Assembly (NCBI GenBank): GCA_005879505.1
Contig: VBKQ01000363.1
Coordinates: 1 to 15,129, forward strand
Direction: 5' to 3'
From: Deltaproteobacteria bacterium
Lineage (GTDB): Bacteria; Myxococcota; Myxococcia; Myxococcales; 40CM-4-68-19
Length of the DNA: 15,129 nucleotides
Below are positions 1 to 7,137 of this stretch, one piece after another (the first letter of the stretch is position 1; each line of letters starts with the position of its first letter). A program made the translations under genes and the position numbers. The notes under the pieces are model-generated. The model searched no databases. It saw nothing but the letters and a program-made list of their open reading frames with translations, and was not told the origin of the DNA.

Positions 1-1
1 G

Positions 2-139
2 CGCGCCCCTTTCGAGGATGCGGAGGTGGAGATCCGCCAGCTCTTCGAAACGGCGGACTTCGCGCCCAGCGATCCCAGTGGCGAGATCCGGAAGAAGGAG
101 GAGGACCTCCGCAAGAGGATCGAGTCGCAGCGGCGATAG
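2..139 (+). CDS. YCII/DGPF-domain protein, C-terminal end (partial)
   Basis: The reading frame is open from the window edge to a TAG stop and gives the last 45 residues of a protein. It starts around RPFEDAEVEIRQLFE and continues with a charged, helical tail rich in Lys, Glu and Arg (EIRKKEEDLRKRIESQRR). Proteins of the YCII/DGPF family (YciI-like, dimeric alpha/beta barrel) commonly end in an 'EVRPLFE...DF' strand followed by such a tail, and they are very often encoded directly before ECF42-type sigma factors, as here (45 bp gap to the next gene). The family identification therefore rests on a short C-terminal match plus context. The reaction, if any, is unknown. The start lies outside the window. 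Confidence 0.65.
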   Translation, partial: RAPFEDAEVEIRQLFETADFAPSDPSGEIRKKEEDLRKRIESQRR

Positions 140-184
140 ATTTCTCGCTTGCGCGCGCGGGTGAAGATGCTGTGATCAGTCGCC

Positions 185-1456
185 GTGACGGCGACCGACG
201 CGCATAGCGCAATCAACGCGGTCTACCGGATCGAGTCGCCGCGGCTGATCGCGGGTCTCGCGAGGATGGTCCGCGACGTGGGGCTCGCCGAGGAGCTGGC
301 ACAGGATGCGCTGGTCGCGGCGCTGGAGCGGTGGCCGCAGTCGGGGGTCCCGGACAATCCGGGCGCCTGGCTGATGGCCACGGCCAAGCACCGCGCAGTC
401 GATCTGTTGCGGCGAGGAAAGCGGCTCGAGCGGAAGCACGAGGAGCTCGGCCGGGAGGTCGATCGGGAGATGTCGCCTGATCTCGATGCCGCGCTTGACG
501 ATGACGTCGGCGACGACCTCCTGCGCCTGGTGTTCACGGCCTGTCATCCCGTCCTTTCCATGGAAGCGCGCGTCGCGCTCACGCTGCGCCTGCTCGGAGG
601 ACTGACGACCGGGGAGATCGCGCGCGCATTCCTCGTCCCCGAGCCGACCATCGCCCAGCGGATCGTGCGCGCCAAGCGGACCCTCGCCGACGCGCGCGTC
701 CCTTTCGAGGTCCCGCGGGGCGCCGAGCTCGCCGCGCGGCTGTCGTCCGTTCTCCAGGTCATCTATCTCATCTTCAACGAGGGCTACTCGGCGACAGCGG
801 GGGACGACTGGGTGCGACCCGCGCTCTGCGAGGACGCGCTTCGTCTGGGCCGCATCCTCGCCGGGCTCGCTCCCGAGGAGCCGGAGGTGCACGGGCTCGT
901 CGCGCTCATGGAGATCCAGGCGTCGCGCTTGCGGGCGAGGACCGGTCCGGCGGGAGAACCGGTCCTGCTCCTCGATCAGAACCGCGCCCTGTGGGATCGC
1001 GTCCTCATCGGCCGCGGCCTTGCGGCTCTCGACCGGGCCGAGGAGCTCGACGGCGGGCGCGGCTCGTACACGCTACAAGCCGCCATCGCCGCGTGTCACG
1101 CACGCGCGCGGACCCCTGAGGAGACGGACTGGACGCGCATCGCCGCGCTCTACCGGGACCTCGCGCAGCTTTCACCCTCTCCCGTCGTGGAGCTGAACCG
1201 CGCGGTCGCCGTCGCCATGGCGTCCGGCCCCGCAGCGGGCCTGGAGCTGGTCGATGCGCTGCTGCCGGAACCCTCGCTCGCCGGCTACCATCTGTTGCCG
1301 AGCGTGCGCGGCGATCTGCTCGCGAAGCTCGGCCGGCTGGAGGAGGCGGGGAAGGAGTTCCAGCGCGCGGCTTCGCTCACCAAGAACGCGCGCGAGCGCA
1401 AGTTGCTGCTGGAGCGGGCAGCGGCCTGTGCGCGCGGTGAGCCGCCGCCAAGGTGA
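185..1456 (+). CDS. ECF42-type RNA polymerase sigma factor with C-terminal extension
   Basis: A 423-residue sigma-70 family protein, about twice the length of a minimal ECF sigma factor. Sigma-2 lies at about residues 10-80 (AEELAQDALVAALERWP; helix ending near KHRAVDLLRR). Sigma-4 lies at about 115-170, with the helix-turn-helix LTTGEIARAFLVPEPTIAQR. The rest is a long helical extension containing the signatures VIYLIFNEGYSA, LDQNRALWDR and PVVELNRAVAVAM, typical of the DUF6596/TPR-like tail of ECF42 factors. The start is GTG at 185, because an in-frame TGA lies at 173-175 upstream. In the family, the tail is needed for activity and no anti-sigma factor is usual; none is seen here. The upstream YCII gene, 45 bp away, is the expected partner and probable target. 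The inducing signal is unknown. Confidence 0.9.
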   Translation: MTATDAHSAINAVYRIESPRLIAGLARMVRDVGLAEELAQDALVAALERWPQSGVPDNPGAWLMATAKHRAVDLLRRGKRLERKHEELGREVDREMSPDLDAALDDDVGDDLLRLVFTACHPVLSMEARVALTLRLLGGLTTGEIARAFLVPEPTIAQRIVRAKRTLADARVPFEVPRGAELAARLSSVLQVIYLIFNEGYSATAGDDWVRPALCEDALRLGRILAGLAPEEPEVHGLVALMEIQASRLRARTGPAGEPVLLLDQNRALWDRVLIGRGLAALDRAEELDGGRGSYTLQAAIAACHARARTPEETDWTRIAALYRDLAQLSPSPVVELNRAVAVAMASGPAAGLELVDALLPEPSLAGYHLLPSVRGDLLAKLGRLEEAGKEFQRAASLTKNARERKLLLERAAACARGEPPPR

Positions 1457-1457
1457 G

Positions 1458-1487
1458 AAGGCCCGGTATGCATTCATGCCGGGCCTT
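1458..1487 (+). terminator. Inverted repeat between convergent genes, probable terminator
   Basis: Two 13-nt arms (1458-1470 AAGGCCCGGTATG and 1475-1487 CATGCCGGGCCTT) pair with a single G-U wobble around a 4-nt CATT loop. The hairpin starts one base after the sigma factor stop codon. A T-rich stretch (TTCTTTTTCT, 1500-1509) follows on the plus strand, about 12 nt beyond the stem, inside the 3' end of the convergent VOC gene. The stem is strong, but the T-tract is not immediately adjacent and none follows on the minus strand. It is therefore best read as a terminator for the sigma operon that may also protect the 3' end of the VOC transcript. Confidence 0.55.
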
Positions 1488-1496
1488 CGGCCTGCC

Positions 1497-1889
1497 CTAC
1501 TTCTTTTTCTCAGAACGTTGGGGCTGTTTGGCCTGCCAGAGCGCGAACGTAGCGCCGGTCGGGTCCGTGAGGATGCTCATCCATCCGAAATCGCCAACCT
1601 CCGTCTTGTCCAACACCACTTCCGCGCCCAGCTCCCTGGCTTTGCGGGTGGAGCTGGCGACGTCATCGACGCCGACGTATGCGAGCCACTGTGGCGGTGA
1701 GCCGGCGAGCGCCATGCTCTTCAGCATCCCTCCACCGGTCCCTTCACCCACGCCGATCATGGTGTACGTGCCGCCGGTTCCGGGCATCGGGACGTCCTCC
1801 AGCTTCCAGTCGAACAACCTGGAATAGAACGCTTTCGCTTTCGCCAGATCGTTGGTCTGCAGCTCGACATGAACGAACGGATTGGCCAT
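1497..1889 (-). CDS. VOC family protein (glyoxalase/bleomycin resistance fold, COG3324-like)
   Basis: A 130-residue protein with two beta-alpha-beta-beta-beta modules of the vicinal oxygen chelate fold. The first is PFVHVELQTNDLAKAKAFYS plus LFDWKL. The second is AYVGVDDVASSTRKARELGA, ending in TDPTGATFALWQ. The 'YSRLFDWK' and 'DPTGATFALWQ' signatures match the COG3324 group, many of whose members have no known substrate. His7 is a possible metal ligand, but the usual terminal Glu position reads ALWQ, so catalytic metal binding is uncertain. The start is set at the ATG at 1889 because GAGGAG sits 6 nt upstream; a 14-residue upstream extension is possible but lacks family similarity. The gene converges on the sigma factor and lies downstream of the histidine kinase on the same strand. 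Confidence 0.85.
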   Translation of the reverse strand: MANPFVHVELQTNDLAKAKAFYSRLFDWKLEDVPMPGTGGTYTMIGVGEGTGGGMLKSMALAGSPPQWLAYVGVDDVASSTRKARELGAEVVLDKTEVGDFGWMSILTDPTGATFALWQAKQPQRSEKKK

Positions 1890-1895
1890 GTGCAT

Positions 1896-1901
1896 CTCCT
1901 C
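1896..1901 (-). promoter_or_regulatory. Ribosome binding site that fixes the start of the VOC gene
   Basis: On the minus strand this reads GAGGAG, 6 nt before the ATG at 1889. It supports that start rather than the longer in-frame ATG at 1931. Confidence 0.65.
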
Positions 1902-1927
1902 GAAGCGCAAGAAGCTGCGCTCCTGCT

Positions 1928-3493
1928 TCACTCCGTCAACACTGGCAGATCGACCGTAAAGGCGGAACCCTTCCCGCGCGCGCTCTGAACCTGGATCCGC
2001 CCGCCGTGCGCATCGACGATCTGCTGTGTGATGTAGAGCCCAAGACCCATGCCTCCGTAGCTCCGCACGGACACCGCGCGCTCGAAGCGGTCGAAGATCC
2101 GTTCCTGGTCCTCGGTGGAAATTCCGATCCCTTCATCGCGCACCGTCAGCCGGGCGGCGCCGTCCGCGCGCTCCACCGTGAGCCGGACCGGCCGGCCGCC
2201 GCCGTACTTGATCGCGTTCACCAGAAGATTCGCGATCACCTGCTCGATGCGGAGCCGATCCCAGCGCCCGGTGACGTGCTCCGCCTGCACTTGCACGGTC
2301 GTTCCCGCGTTGCGTGCCTCCGGTTCGTGGCGCTCGGCCACGTCGCGCACCGATTCCGCCAGGTCCATCTCCTCGCGCTGGAGCGTGAGCCGTCCGCTGG
2401 TGATGCGGGAGACCTCGAGGAGATCGGTCACCAAGATACCGATCCGCACCGTCTGCCGGAGCGCCAGCTCCAGTCGCGGGCGCAGCTCGGCCACCCCGGT
2501 CTCTCCCTTGTCCAAGCACTTGAGAGTGGACTGGAGCTGCAGCCGCAGCGGCGTGAGCGGCGTGCGCAGCTCGTGCGAGGCAATGCTGAGGAACTCGTCG
2601 CGCAAGCGGATCGCGTCGCGCTCCCGTTCCCGGGCGCGCACCTGGTCCGTCACCTCGAACGCGTGCAGCATCAGCCCGTCGATGTTGCCTGCCAGGTCCC
2701 GGATCGCCTGGACCACGAAATTGAAGAACCGGCGCTCCGTCCCTCCCCAGCCGTGCTCGTCGAGGGAGATGGCCGCTTCCGTTCCGACGAAGGCGTTCCC
2801 GCTCTCATAGACTGCGTCGACCGACTTCCATGCTTCCTGCGGAAGAAGGCCGCGCAAGGCTTCCCGGGCCGGCTTCCCCAGCACCTTGAGGGATCCGAGC
2901 ATCTGCTGACATCGTTCGTTCACCAGCTCGAAGACGTGATCGGGTCCTTTCGTGATTGCGATCACCGAAGGCGCCTGCACCAGCAGGCTCTGGAGCCGCT
3001 TGCGTTGCGCTTCCGCTTCCGCCCGCGCCTCCTGCTCCTTTTCGCGGAACTCGTCTCGCTCGCGGCCGCGCAACGCCGCCTCCCGCCGCATCTCTTCGCT
3101 CCGGCGATGCAGCGCGAGCAGATTGGTGACCTTCGCGCGCATGACGTCGGGATCGAACGGCTTGACCACGTAGTCGATGGCGCCTTGCGCATAGCCCTTG
3201 AAGACGTGCGTCTCATCGCGCGCGGAAGCGCTGATGAAGATGATGGGGATGTGCCGGGTGCGCTCGCGGCCGCGAATCAACGCCGCCGTTTCGAAGCCGT
3301 CGAGCCCGGGCATGGCGACGTCGAGCAGCGCCAGCGAACAGTCGTGATCGAGCAGGTATCGAAGCGCCTCGACTCCAGACGACGACTTGATGATCGGATG
3401 GCCGAGAGGCTCCAGCACTGCCTCGAGCGCGAGGAGATTCGCGGGGTGGTCATCCGCGATGAGGATGCAGTCGCTTAGCTCCGGGGAAGTCAT
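1928..3493 (-). CDS. Response regulator-PAS-histidine kinase (cytoplasmic hybrid)
   Basis: A 521-residue protein with no membrane segment. A receiver domain occupies about residues 8-125: acidic pair Asp14/Asp15, phospho-acceptor Asp58 in LLDVAMPGLDG, Ser88 and Lys111 in VVKPFDP. A charged coiled coil follows at about 128-170. A PAS-like domain covers about 172-285 and ends with FEVTDQ. The HisKA domain contains His307 in SHELRTPL. The HATPase domain has the N-box (NLLVNAIKYGGG, Asn426), G1 box (DEGIGI, Asp453), F box (FDRFER) and G2 box (GGMGLGL). All catalytic residues are present, so it should be an active kinase modulated by its own N-terminal receiver. The partner regulator is not encoded here. 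The start is set at the ATG at 3493; an alternative TTG at 3580 adds 29 residues outside the receiver fold. The ribosome binding site is weak for both. The signal is unknown. Confidence 0.92.
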   Translation of the reverse strand: MTSPELSDCILIADDHPANLLALEAVLEPLGHPIIKSSSGVEALRYLLDHDCSLALLDVAMPGLDGFETAALIRGRERTRHIPIIFISASARDETHVFKGYAQGAIDYVVKPFDPDVMRAKVTNLLALHRRSEEMRREAALRGRERDEFREKEQEARAEAEAQRKRLQSLLVQAPSVIAITKGPDHVFELVNERCQQMLGSLKVLGKPAREALRGLLPQEAWKSVDAVYESGNAFVGTEAAISLDEHGWGGTERRFFNFVVQAIRDLAGNIDGLMLHAFEVTDQVRARERERDAIRLRDEFLSIASHELRTPLTPLRLQLQSTLKCLDKGETGVAELRPRLELALRQTVRIGILVTDLLEVSRITSGRLTLQREEMDLAESVRDVAERHEPEARNAGTTVQVQAEHVTGRWDRLRIEQVIANLLVNAIKYGGGRPVRLTVERADGAARLTVRDEGIGISTEDQERIFDRFERAVSVRSYGGMGLGLYITQQIVDAHGGRIQVQSARGKGSAFTVDLPVLTE

Positions 3494-3627
3494 CTCGGGC
3501 GGGGTGTGGAACCTCGGTTTTTCACTCGCGACGCTCGCGCAGTCCAGTGGAAATGAAAATGCCTGTCGAGCCGGAAGCAACGGGCCGCCCGCTCGGCGTC
3601 ACGGGTGGGTTCCAGGCGGGGAGGCCA

Positions 3628-3963
3628 TCATCTTTTCGGTTGTCCCGGAGCGCCTGCCTGCCGCCCGATCTCGAGAACGTCCACAAGCAGCGCCTGTGCG
3701 GTCACCTCCGGACCGGCTCGTCGCCCTCCTCGAGCGGCCTTCCGGCGACGCGAGCGACGATCAGCAGCTTGCGGGCGACGTCGCGGCCCGAGAGATCCGC
3801 GCGCGAGCCATCGCCGGTGATGAGCGGCCACCTCTTGCGCAGCGGTCGCATCGACGATGACTCGTACGTCGGCCGCGATGTTGGTGACCGCGGCGAGCGG
3901 GGCTTCCAGCCCAGGCTTCGAAGGGCCTTTCCCTCAGCCGGTCTCGATGAGCTGCGCGCTGTC
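3628..3963 (-). pseudogene. Decayed homoserine dehydrogenase remnant (hom/thrA-like)
   Basis: Three minus-strand segments line up in order with homoserine dehydrogenase, which reduces aspartate semialdehyde to homoserine in threonine and methionine synthesis. Segment 1 (about 3963-3796) encodes AQLIETG, an in-frame TGA, then LEAPLAAVTNIAADVRVIVD and [18 protein letters not shown]. It corresponds to E. coli ThrA around NPVIVDCTSSQAVADQY...FLREG. Segment 2, one frame over (about 3809-3702), encodes [20 protein letters not shown], matching ThrA [20 protein letters not shown], and then hits a stop. Segment 3, back in the first frame (about 3720-3628), encodes RAGPEVTAQALLVDVLEIG, matching the C-terminal GAGNDVTAAGVFADLL. 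The nucleotide-binding N-terminus, the catalytic middle and roughly 85 residues before the C-terminus are missing. The alignment is from memory of the family. The gene cannot be functional. Confidence 0.75.
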
Positions 3964-4052
3964 TAGCAGCCTGTGCGAAGGCCGTCAACCGACAGGAAGC
4001 GCGCTAGCACAACTCCAGTGGATGCGCATATTTGCCCGACGAGGCGGGATCG

Positions 4053-5405
4053 ATGCGCTCGCGGTACCGCGACCGATTCGACGCAGGGGCCGTGCTCGCC
4101 GGACGGCTGAGCGCACTCGCCGGCCGGCCAGATCTCCTGGTGTTGGCGCTTCCGCGCGGTGGAGTTCCCGTCGCCTTCGAGGTTGCCAGGCGGTTGGGCG
4201 CCGAGCTGGACGTCTTCGTCGTGCGCAAGCTGGGAGTGCCCGGCCAGGAGCAGCTGGCGATGGGTGCCATCGCCAGCGGCGGAATCCGCGTCCTGAACGA
4301 GAGCGTGATCGAGGCGCTCGGGATCGACGAGGAGACGATCGAGGCGGTCGCCGCGGAGGAACAGCGCGAGCTGGAGCGCCGGGAACGCCTCTTTCGCGGT
4401 GAGCGGCCTCCACCGCCGATCGAGGGTCGAACGGTCGTGCTGGTGGACGACGGGCTGGCGACGGGCTCGACGATGCTCGCCGCCCTGCGAGCGCTGCGGG
4501 AGCAATCTCCGGCCCGCGTGATCGTGGCGGTGCCGGTCGCCGCGCCCGAGACGTGCGAGCTGATGGAGAAGGAGGCCGACGAGGTGGTCTGCGCGGCGAC
4601 GCCCGAGCCGTTCCATGCCGTGGGTCTCTGGTACGAGGATTTCGAGCAGACCAGCGACGAGGAGGTCCGGAAGCTCCTCGAGCGCGCGCAGGAAGAGCGC
4701 CGCGCCCCCCGCGCGCAGGGAGCGCGGGAGGTGCGTGTCGACGTTCCGGCAGGCGACAGGGTGGCGCTGGAAGGCGATCTCGCGCTTCCCGAAGGAGCGA
4801 TCGGCGTGGTCCTCTTCGCTCACGGCAGCGGCTCCAGCCGGCACAGTCCGCGCAATCGCCAGGTGGCGCGGGCGCTGCAGCGCTTCCGCCTCGGCACCTT
4901 GCTCATCGACCTCCTGACGCCCGAGGAAGGCGAGGAGGAGCGTTACACCAGGCACTTGCGATTCGACATCGACCTGCTCGCCGATCGGCTGATCGGCGCC
5001 GCCCGCTGGCTTTCCCGGAATCCCCTCACCGGGCATCTGCCCATTGGCTGCTTCGGCGCCAGCACCGGCGCTGCCGCCGCGCTGGTGGCGGCCGCCCGGG
5101 AACCGCGGTTGGTGCGGGCGGTAGTCTCGCGTGGGGGGCGCCCCGACCTGGCCGGCGAAGAGCTCGCCGCGGTCCGCGCTCCGACACTGCTGATCGTCGG
5201 CGGCAACGACCAACCGGTGATCGAGATGAACTGCGAGGCCTTTCGCCGGCTGCGGACGGCGAAGGAGCTGCAAATCATTCCCGGCGCGACCCACCTGTTC
5301 GAGGAGCCCGGCGCGCTCGAACGCGTCGCGCAGCTCGCGGCGGAATGGTTCGTGCGCCACTTCACCGAGGCTCGCGCGCACCGCTCGGAAGAGGCGAGGT
5401 ACTGA
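4053..5405 (+). CDS. Phosphoribosyltransferase-alpha/beta hydrolase fusion protein
   Basis: A 450-residue two-domain protein. Residues 1-215 are a type I phosphoribosyltransferase: the N-terminal strand LPRGGVPVAFEVA, the RKLGVPGQEQLAMGA segment, and the PRPP loop VVLVDDGLATGST (residues 128-140). Residues 226-450 are a dienelactone hydrolase-like alpha/beta hydrolase: oxyanion region FAHGSGSSRHSPRN, nucleophile Ser337 in GASTG, probable Asp386 in GGNDQP and His414 in GATHLF. Both active sites look intact. Such fusions recur in bacteria, but their substrates are not established; a cytosolic role in nucleotide or cofactor salvage is only a guess. The start is the ATG at 4053, which matches the family N-terminus (RSRYRDRFDAG) and follows a GAGGCGGGA stretch; a TTG 21 nt upstream is less likely. 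The DUF3175 gene follows 6 bp downstream. Confidence 0.9.
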   Translation: MRSRYRDRFDAGAVLAGRLSALAGRPDLLVLALPRGGVPVAFEVARRLGAELDVFVVRKLGVPGQEQLAMGAIASGGIRVLNESVIEALGIDEETIEAVAAEEQRELERRERLFRGERPPPPIEGRTVVLVDDGLATGSTMLAALRALREQSPARVIVAVPVAAPETCELMEKEADEVVCAATPEPFHAVGLWYEDFEQTSDEEVRKLLERAQEERRAPRAQGAREVRVDVPAGDRVALEGDLALPEGAIGVVLFAHGSGSSRHSPRNRQVARALQRFRLGTLLIDLLTPEEGEEERYTRHLRFDIDLLADRLIGAARWLSRNPLTGHLPIGCFGASTGAAAALVAAAREPRLVRAVVSRGGRPDLAGEELAAVRAPTLLIVGGNDQPVIEMNCEAFRRLRTAKELQIIPGATHLFEEPGALERVAQLAAEWFVRHFTEARAHRSEEARY

Positions 5406-5411
5406 GGAAGG

Positions 5412-5714
5412 ATGCCGGCGAAAAGGAAGAGAGCGCGGCGCCGCCCGCAGACGCGCCGCTGGTCGCGGCGGGTGACCGAGCGCAGCAACGCGCTCGATCT
5501 GGAGAGCAGGGTGTTCACGCGCAGCCCGCGGCAGATCGCGCTTTCGCTGAAGCGATCCGCTGAGCGCAGCAAGCGGCGCAAGTCCGGTCCGTTCCGCTCG
5601 GCCATGTCCATGCTGACCTTCTACGAGAACCGAGCAGGTCGGAACCTGAGCGCGGCGAAGCGGCGCAGGCTGCAGCGAGCGAAGGAAGAGTTGCGCAGAC
5701 TCTACGGGCGTTAG
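5412..5714 (+). CDS. DUF3175 family protein (small, basic)
   Basis: A 100-residue, very Arg/Lys-rich protein. The core RWSRRVTERSNALDLESRVF, the SPRQIALSLKRSAERSKRRK segment and PFRSAMSMLTFYENRAGRNL match DUF3175, a family of unknown function. The C-terminus (AAKRRRLQRAKEELRRLYGR) is helical. The unusually basic N-terminus (KRKRARRRPQTRR) could bind nucleic acid or ribosomes, which is inference from charge alone. The start codon follows GAGGAAGG almost directly, and the gene begins 6 bp after the PRTase-hydrolase stop, so the two should be co-transcribed. No clear terminator is seen in the 37 bp before the convergent susD-like gene. Confidence 0.85.
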   Translation: MPAKRKRARRRPQTRRWSRRVTERSNALDLESRVFTRSPRQIALSLKRSAERSKRRKSGPFRSAMSMLTFYENRAGRNLSAAKRRRLQRAKEELRRLYGR

Positions 5715-5751
5715 CGCCTTCGCTCTGATCTACTTGCGCGCGTCCATCACG

Positions 5752-7122
5752 CTACCGCGCCTGCGACTCGGTCAGCGGGATGGGAAACGCCGCGTGGATG
5801 ACGTCTTTCGGTATATCGATCGCCACGTGGGTCGCGTCCAGCTTCCCGTAGCGGCGCAGATCGATCCAGCGGTGCCCTCCTTCGAACAGCAGCGAGTAGC
5901 GCTTCTGTTTGAGAAGCTCGTCGAGGATGGTGCTCGCGTTCAGGCCGCTCGATGCCGCCAGCCCCCCCGAATTCACCCGGATGAAGTTGATGTCGGTCGT
6001 CGCCGCCGTCGTGTCGCCTGTGCAGCTGCCGGAAGTCGAGGCCGCACAGTTCGCCTCTGCCCGAAGTAGGATCAACTCTTCATTGCGGATGATAGGGATC
6101 GGCGAATCGCTGTTCGGGTAGAGAGTGAACCCGTACGAGGAGCCGTGATCGGAGAGCGCGACCGGTGTGGTCAGCGTTTTCACCTTTGCGGCCACGCGAA
6201 GGTCGCCGGTTTCCGCGTCCGTCACGGTGGAGGGGTGGCAGAGGATATCAGTGGTATTGAGCACGTTGGGAGTGTCACCTGAGCCCGACCCGAACGCGTG
6301 GAACGCGCCGGTCTGCAGTGATGTCGTGCAGGCCGCGGCGGGAGGGAGAGTACCAGTGCACTTGGTGTCGTCGAGGAAGGACTCTCCGAGGGCGGTGAGG
6401 GCCTCCGGATACTTCTTGTGGTACACGGCGACCCGCGCGCGCAGCGCCCGGTTGAACTTCAAGAACGTCGCAGGCGTGTCGAACCCGGTGAAGCCGGTCC
6501 CCAGGGGGAAGGGGAACGCAGTGCCGCCGGCCGTGAGGTTGGTCTTCGCGTCGTCGAGGAGCGTCTCGATGAACGTGAAGATCTGGTCGGTGCTGGTGAC
6601 GATGGGTGCGACCTGCCCCAGCGGCAGGTCGACGTTCAGCACCGCGCCGTTGACGTCGTGCGAGTCGATCACCTGGAGATAATCCAGCGCCTGGATGGTC
6701 TTGGCGAATCCCCGCGTCGCCTCCTTCTGCGCCGCGGTGAAACCCACGAAGGAGGGATTGTCGAGCGCGTGGAGCAACAGATTGGCGCCGCGGATGTTCG
6801 AGTAGGGGATCACCCAGAAGTTTCCGCCGAAGTTGTTGCTGCCGGGGTCGAGGCTTCCTTGCAAGAGCTCGTTGACGAAGCGCGGGTCTGAGGGAGTGAG
6901 GACCAGCGCCTCGCGCCCGAGGATGCCCCACTCGACGACCAGGCCGACGCGCTCGGTGACGCCCTTGCGTGCGCCGATCAAGAGGCCCGTTGCAAGCGCC
7001 TGCACCGAGGAAGTCGTGGGCTTTTGCAGCGTGTCGAGACCCGGCCGGTTCAGGTCGCCAACGTCGAAATCACAGGCGGTCAGGAGCAGCGTCGCCAGCA
7101 TTCCCATGCGAAGTGTCTTCAT
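5752..7122 (-). CDS. RagB/SusD-family outer-membrane lipoprotein
   Basis: A 456-residue lipoprotein. A short signal peptide ends in the lipobox LLTAC (Cys17). Family signatures are the early TPR-like helices around GFAKTIQALDYLQVID, the IRNEELILLRAEAN segment, and the C-terminal LLFEGGHRWIDLRRYGKL motif. SusD proteins sit on the cell surface as a lid over the SusC barrel and capture the ligand, classically glycans or peptides. The start has a strong GGAGAGGAG site 7 nt upstream, inside the 15 bp gap after susC, so the two form an operon with susC first. Apart from the lipid Cys, the protein has close pairs (about 10 residues apart in KCTGTLPPAAAC, 7 in NCAASTSGSC), unusual for a periplasm-exposed SusD. 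The ligand cannot be told from the sequence. Confidence 0.92.
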   Translation of the reverse strand: MKTLRMGMLATLLLTACDFDVGDLNRPGLDTLQKPTTSSVQALATGLLIGARKGVTERVGLVVEWGILGREALVLTPSDPRFVNELLQGSLDPGSNNFGGNFWVIPYSNIRGANLLLHALDNPSFVGFTAAQKEATRGFAKTIQALDYLQVIDSHDVNGAVLNVDLPLGQVAPIVTSTDQIFTFIETLLDDAKTNLTAGGTAFPFPLGTGFTGFDTPATFLKFNRALRARVAVYHKKYPEALTALGESFLDDTKCTGTLPPAAACTTSLQTGAFHAFGSGSGDTPNVLNTTDILCHPSTVTDAETGDLRVAAKVKTLTTPVALSDHGSSYGFTLYPNSDSPIPIIRNEELILLRAEANCAASTSGSCTGDTTAATTDINFIRVNSGGLAASSGLNASTILDELLKQKRYSLLFEGGHRWIDLRRYGKLDATHVAIDIPKDVIHAAFPIPLTESQAR

Positions 7123-7137
7123 GACGTCGCTCCTCTC

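Noticed and set aside
1679..3478. Long plus-strand open frame opposite the histidine kinase (about 600 codons)
   Set aside because: It is the mirror frame of a GC-rich gene, has no recognisable domain, and lies opposite a kinase with every catalytic box intact.
3547..3966. Plus-strand open frame of about 139 codons in the gap before the PRTase-hydrolase gene
   Set aside because: It has no recognisable motif and lies antisense to the homoserine dehydrogenase remnant, whose conserved blocks explain the sequence better.
5707..5718. Short palindrome GGCGTTAGCGCC at the stop of the DUF3175 gene as a terminator
   Set aside because: The stem is only 4 bp and no T-tract follows on either strand.
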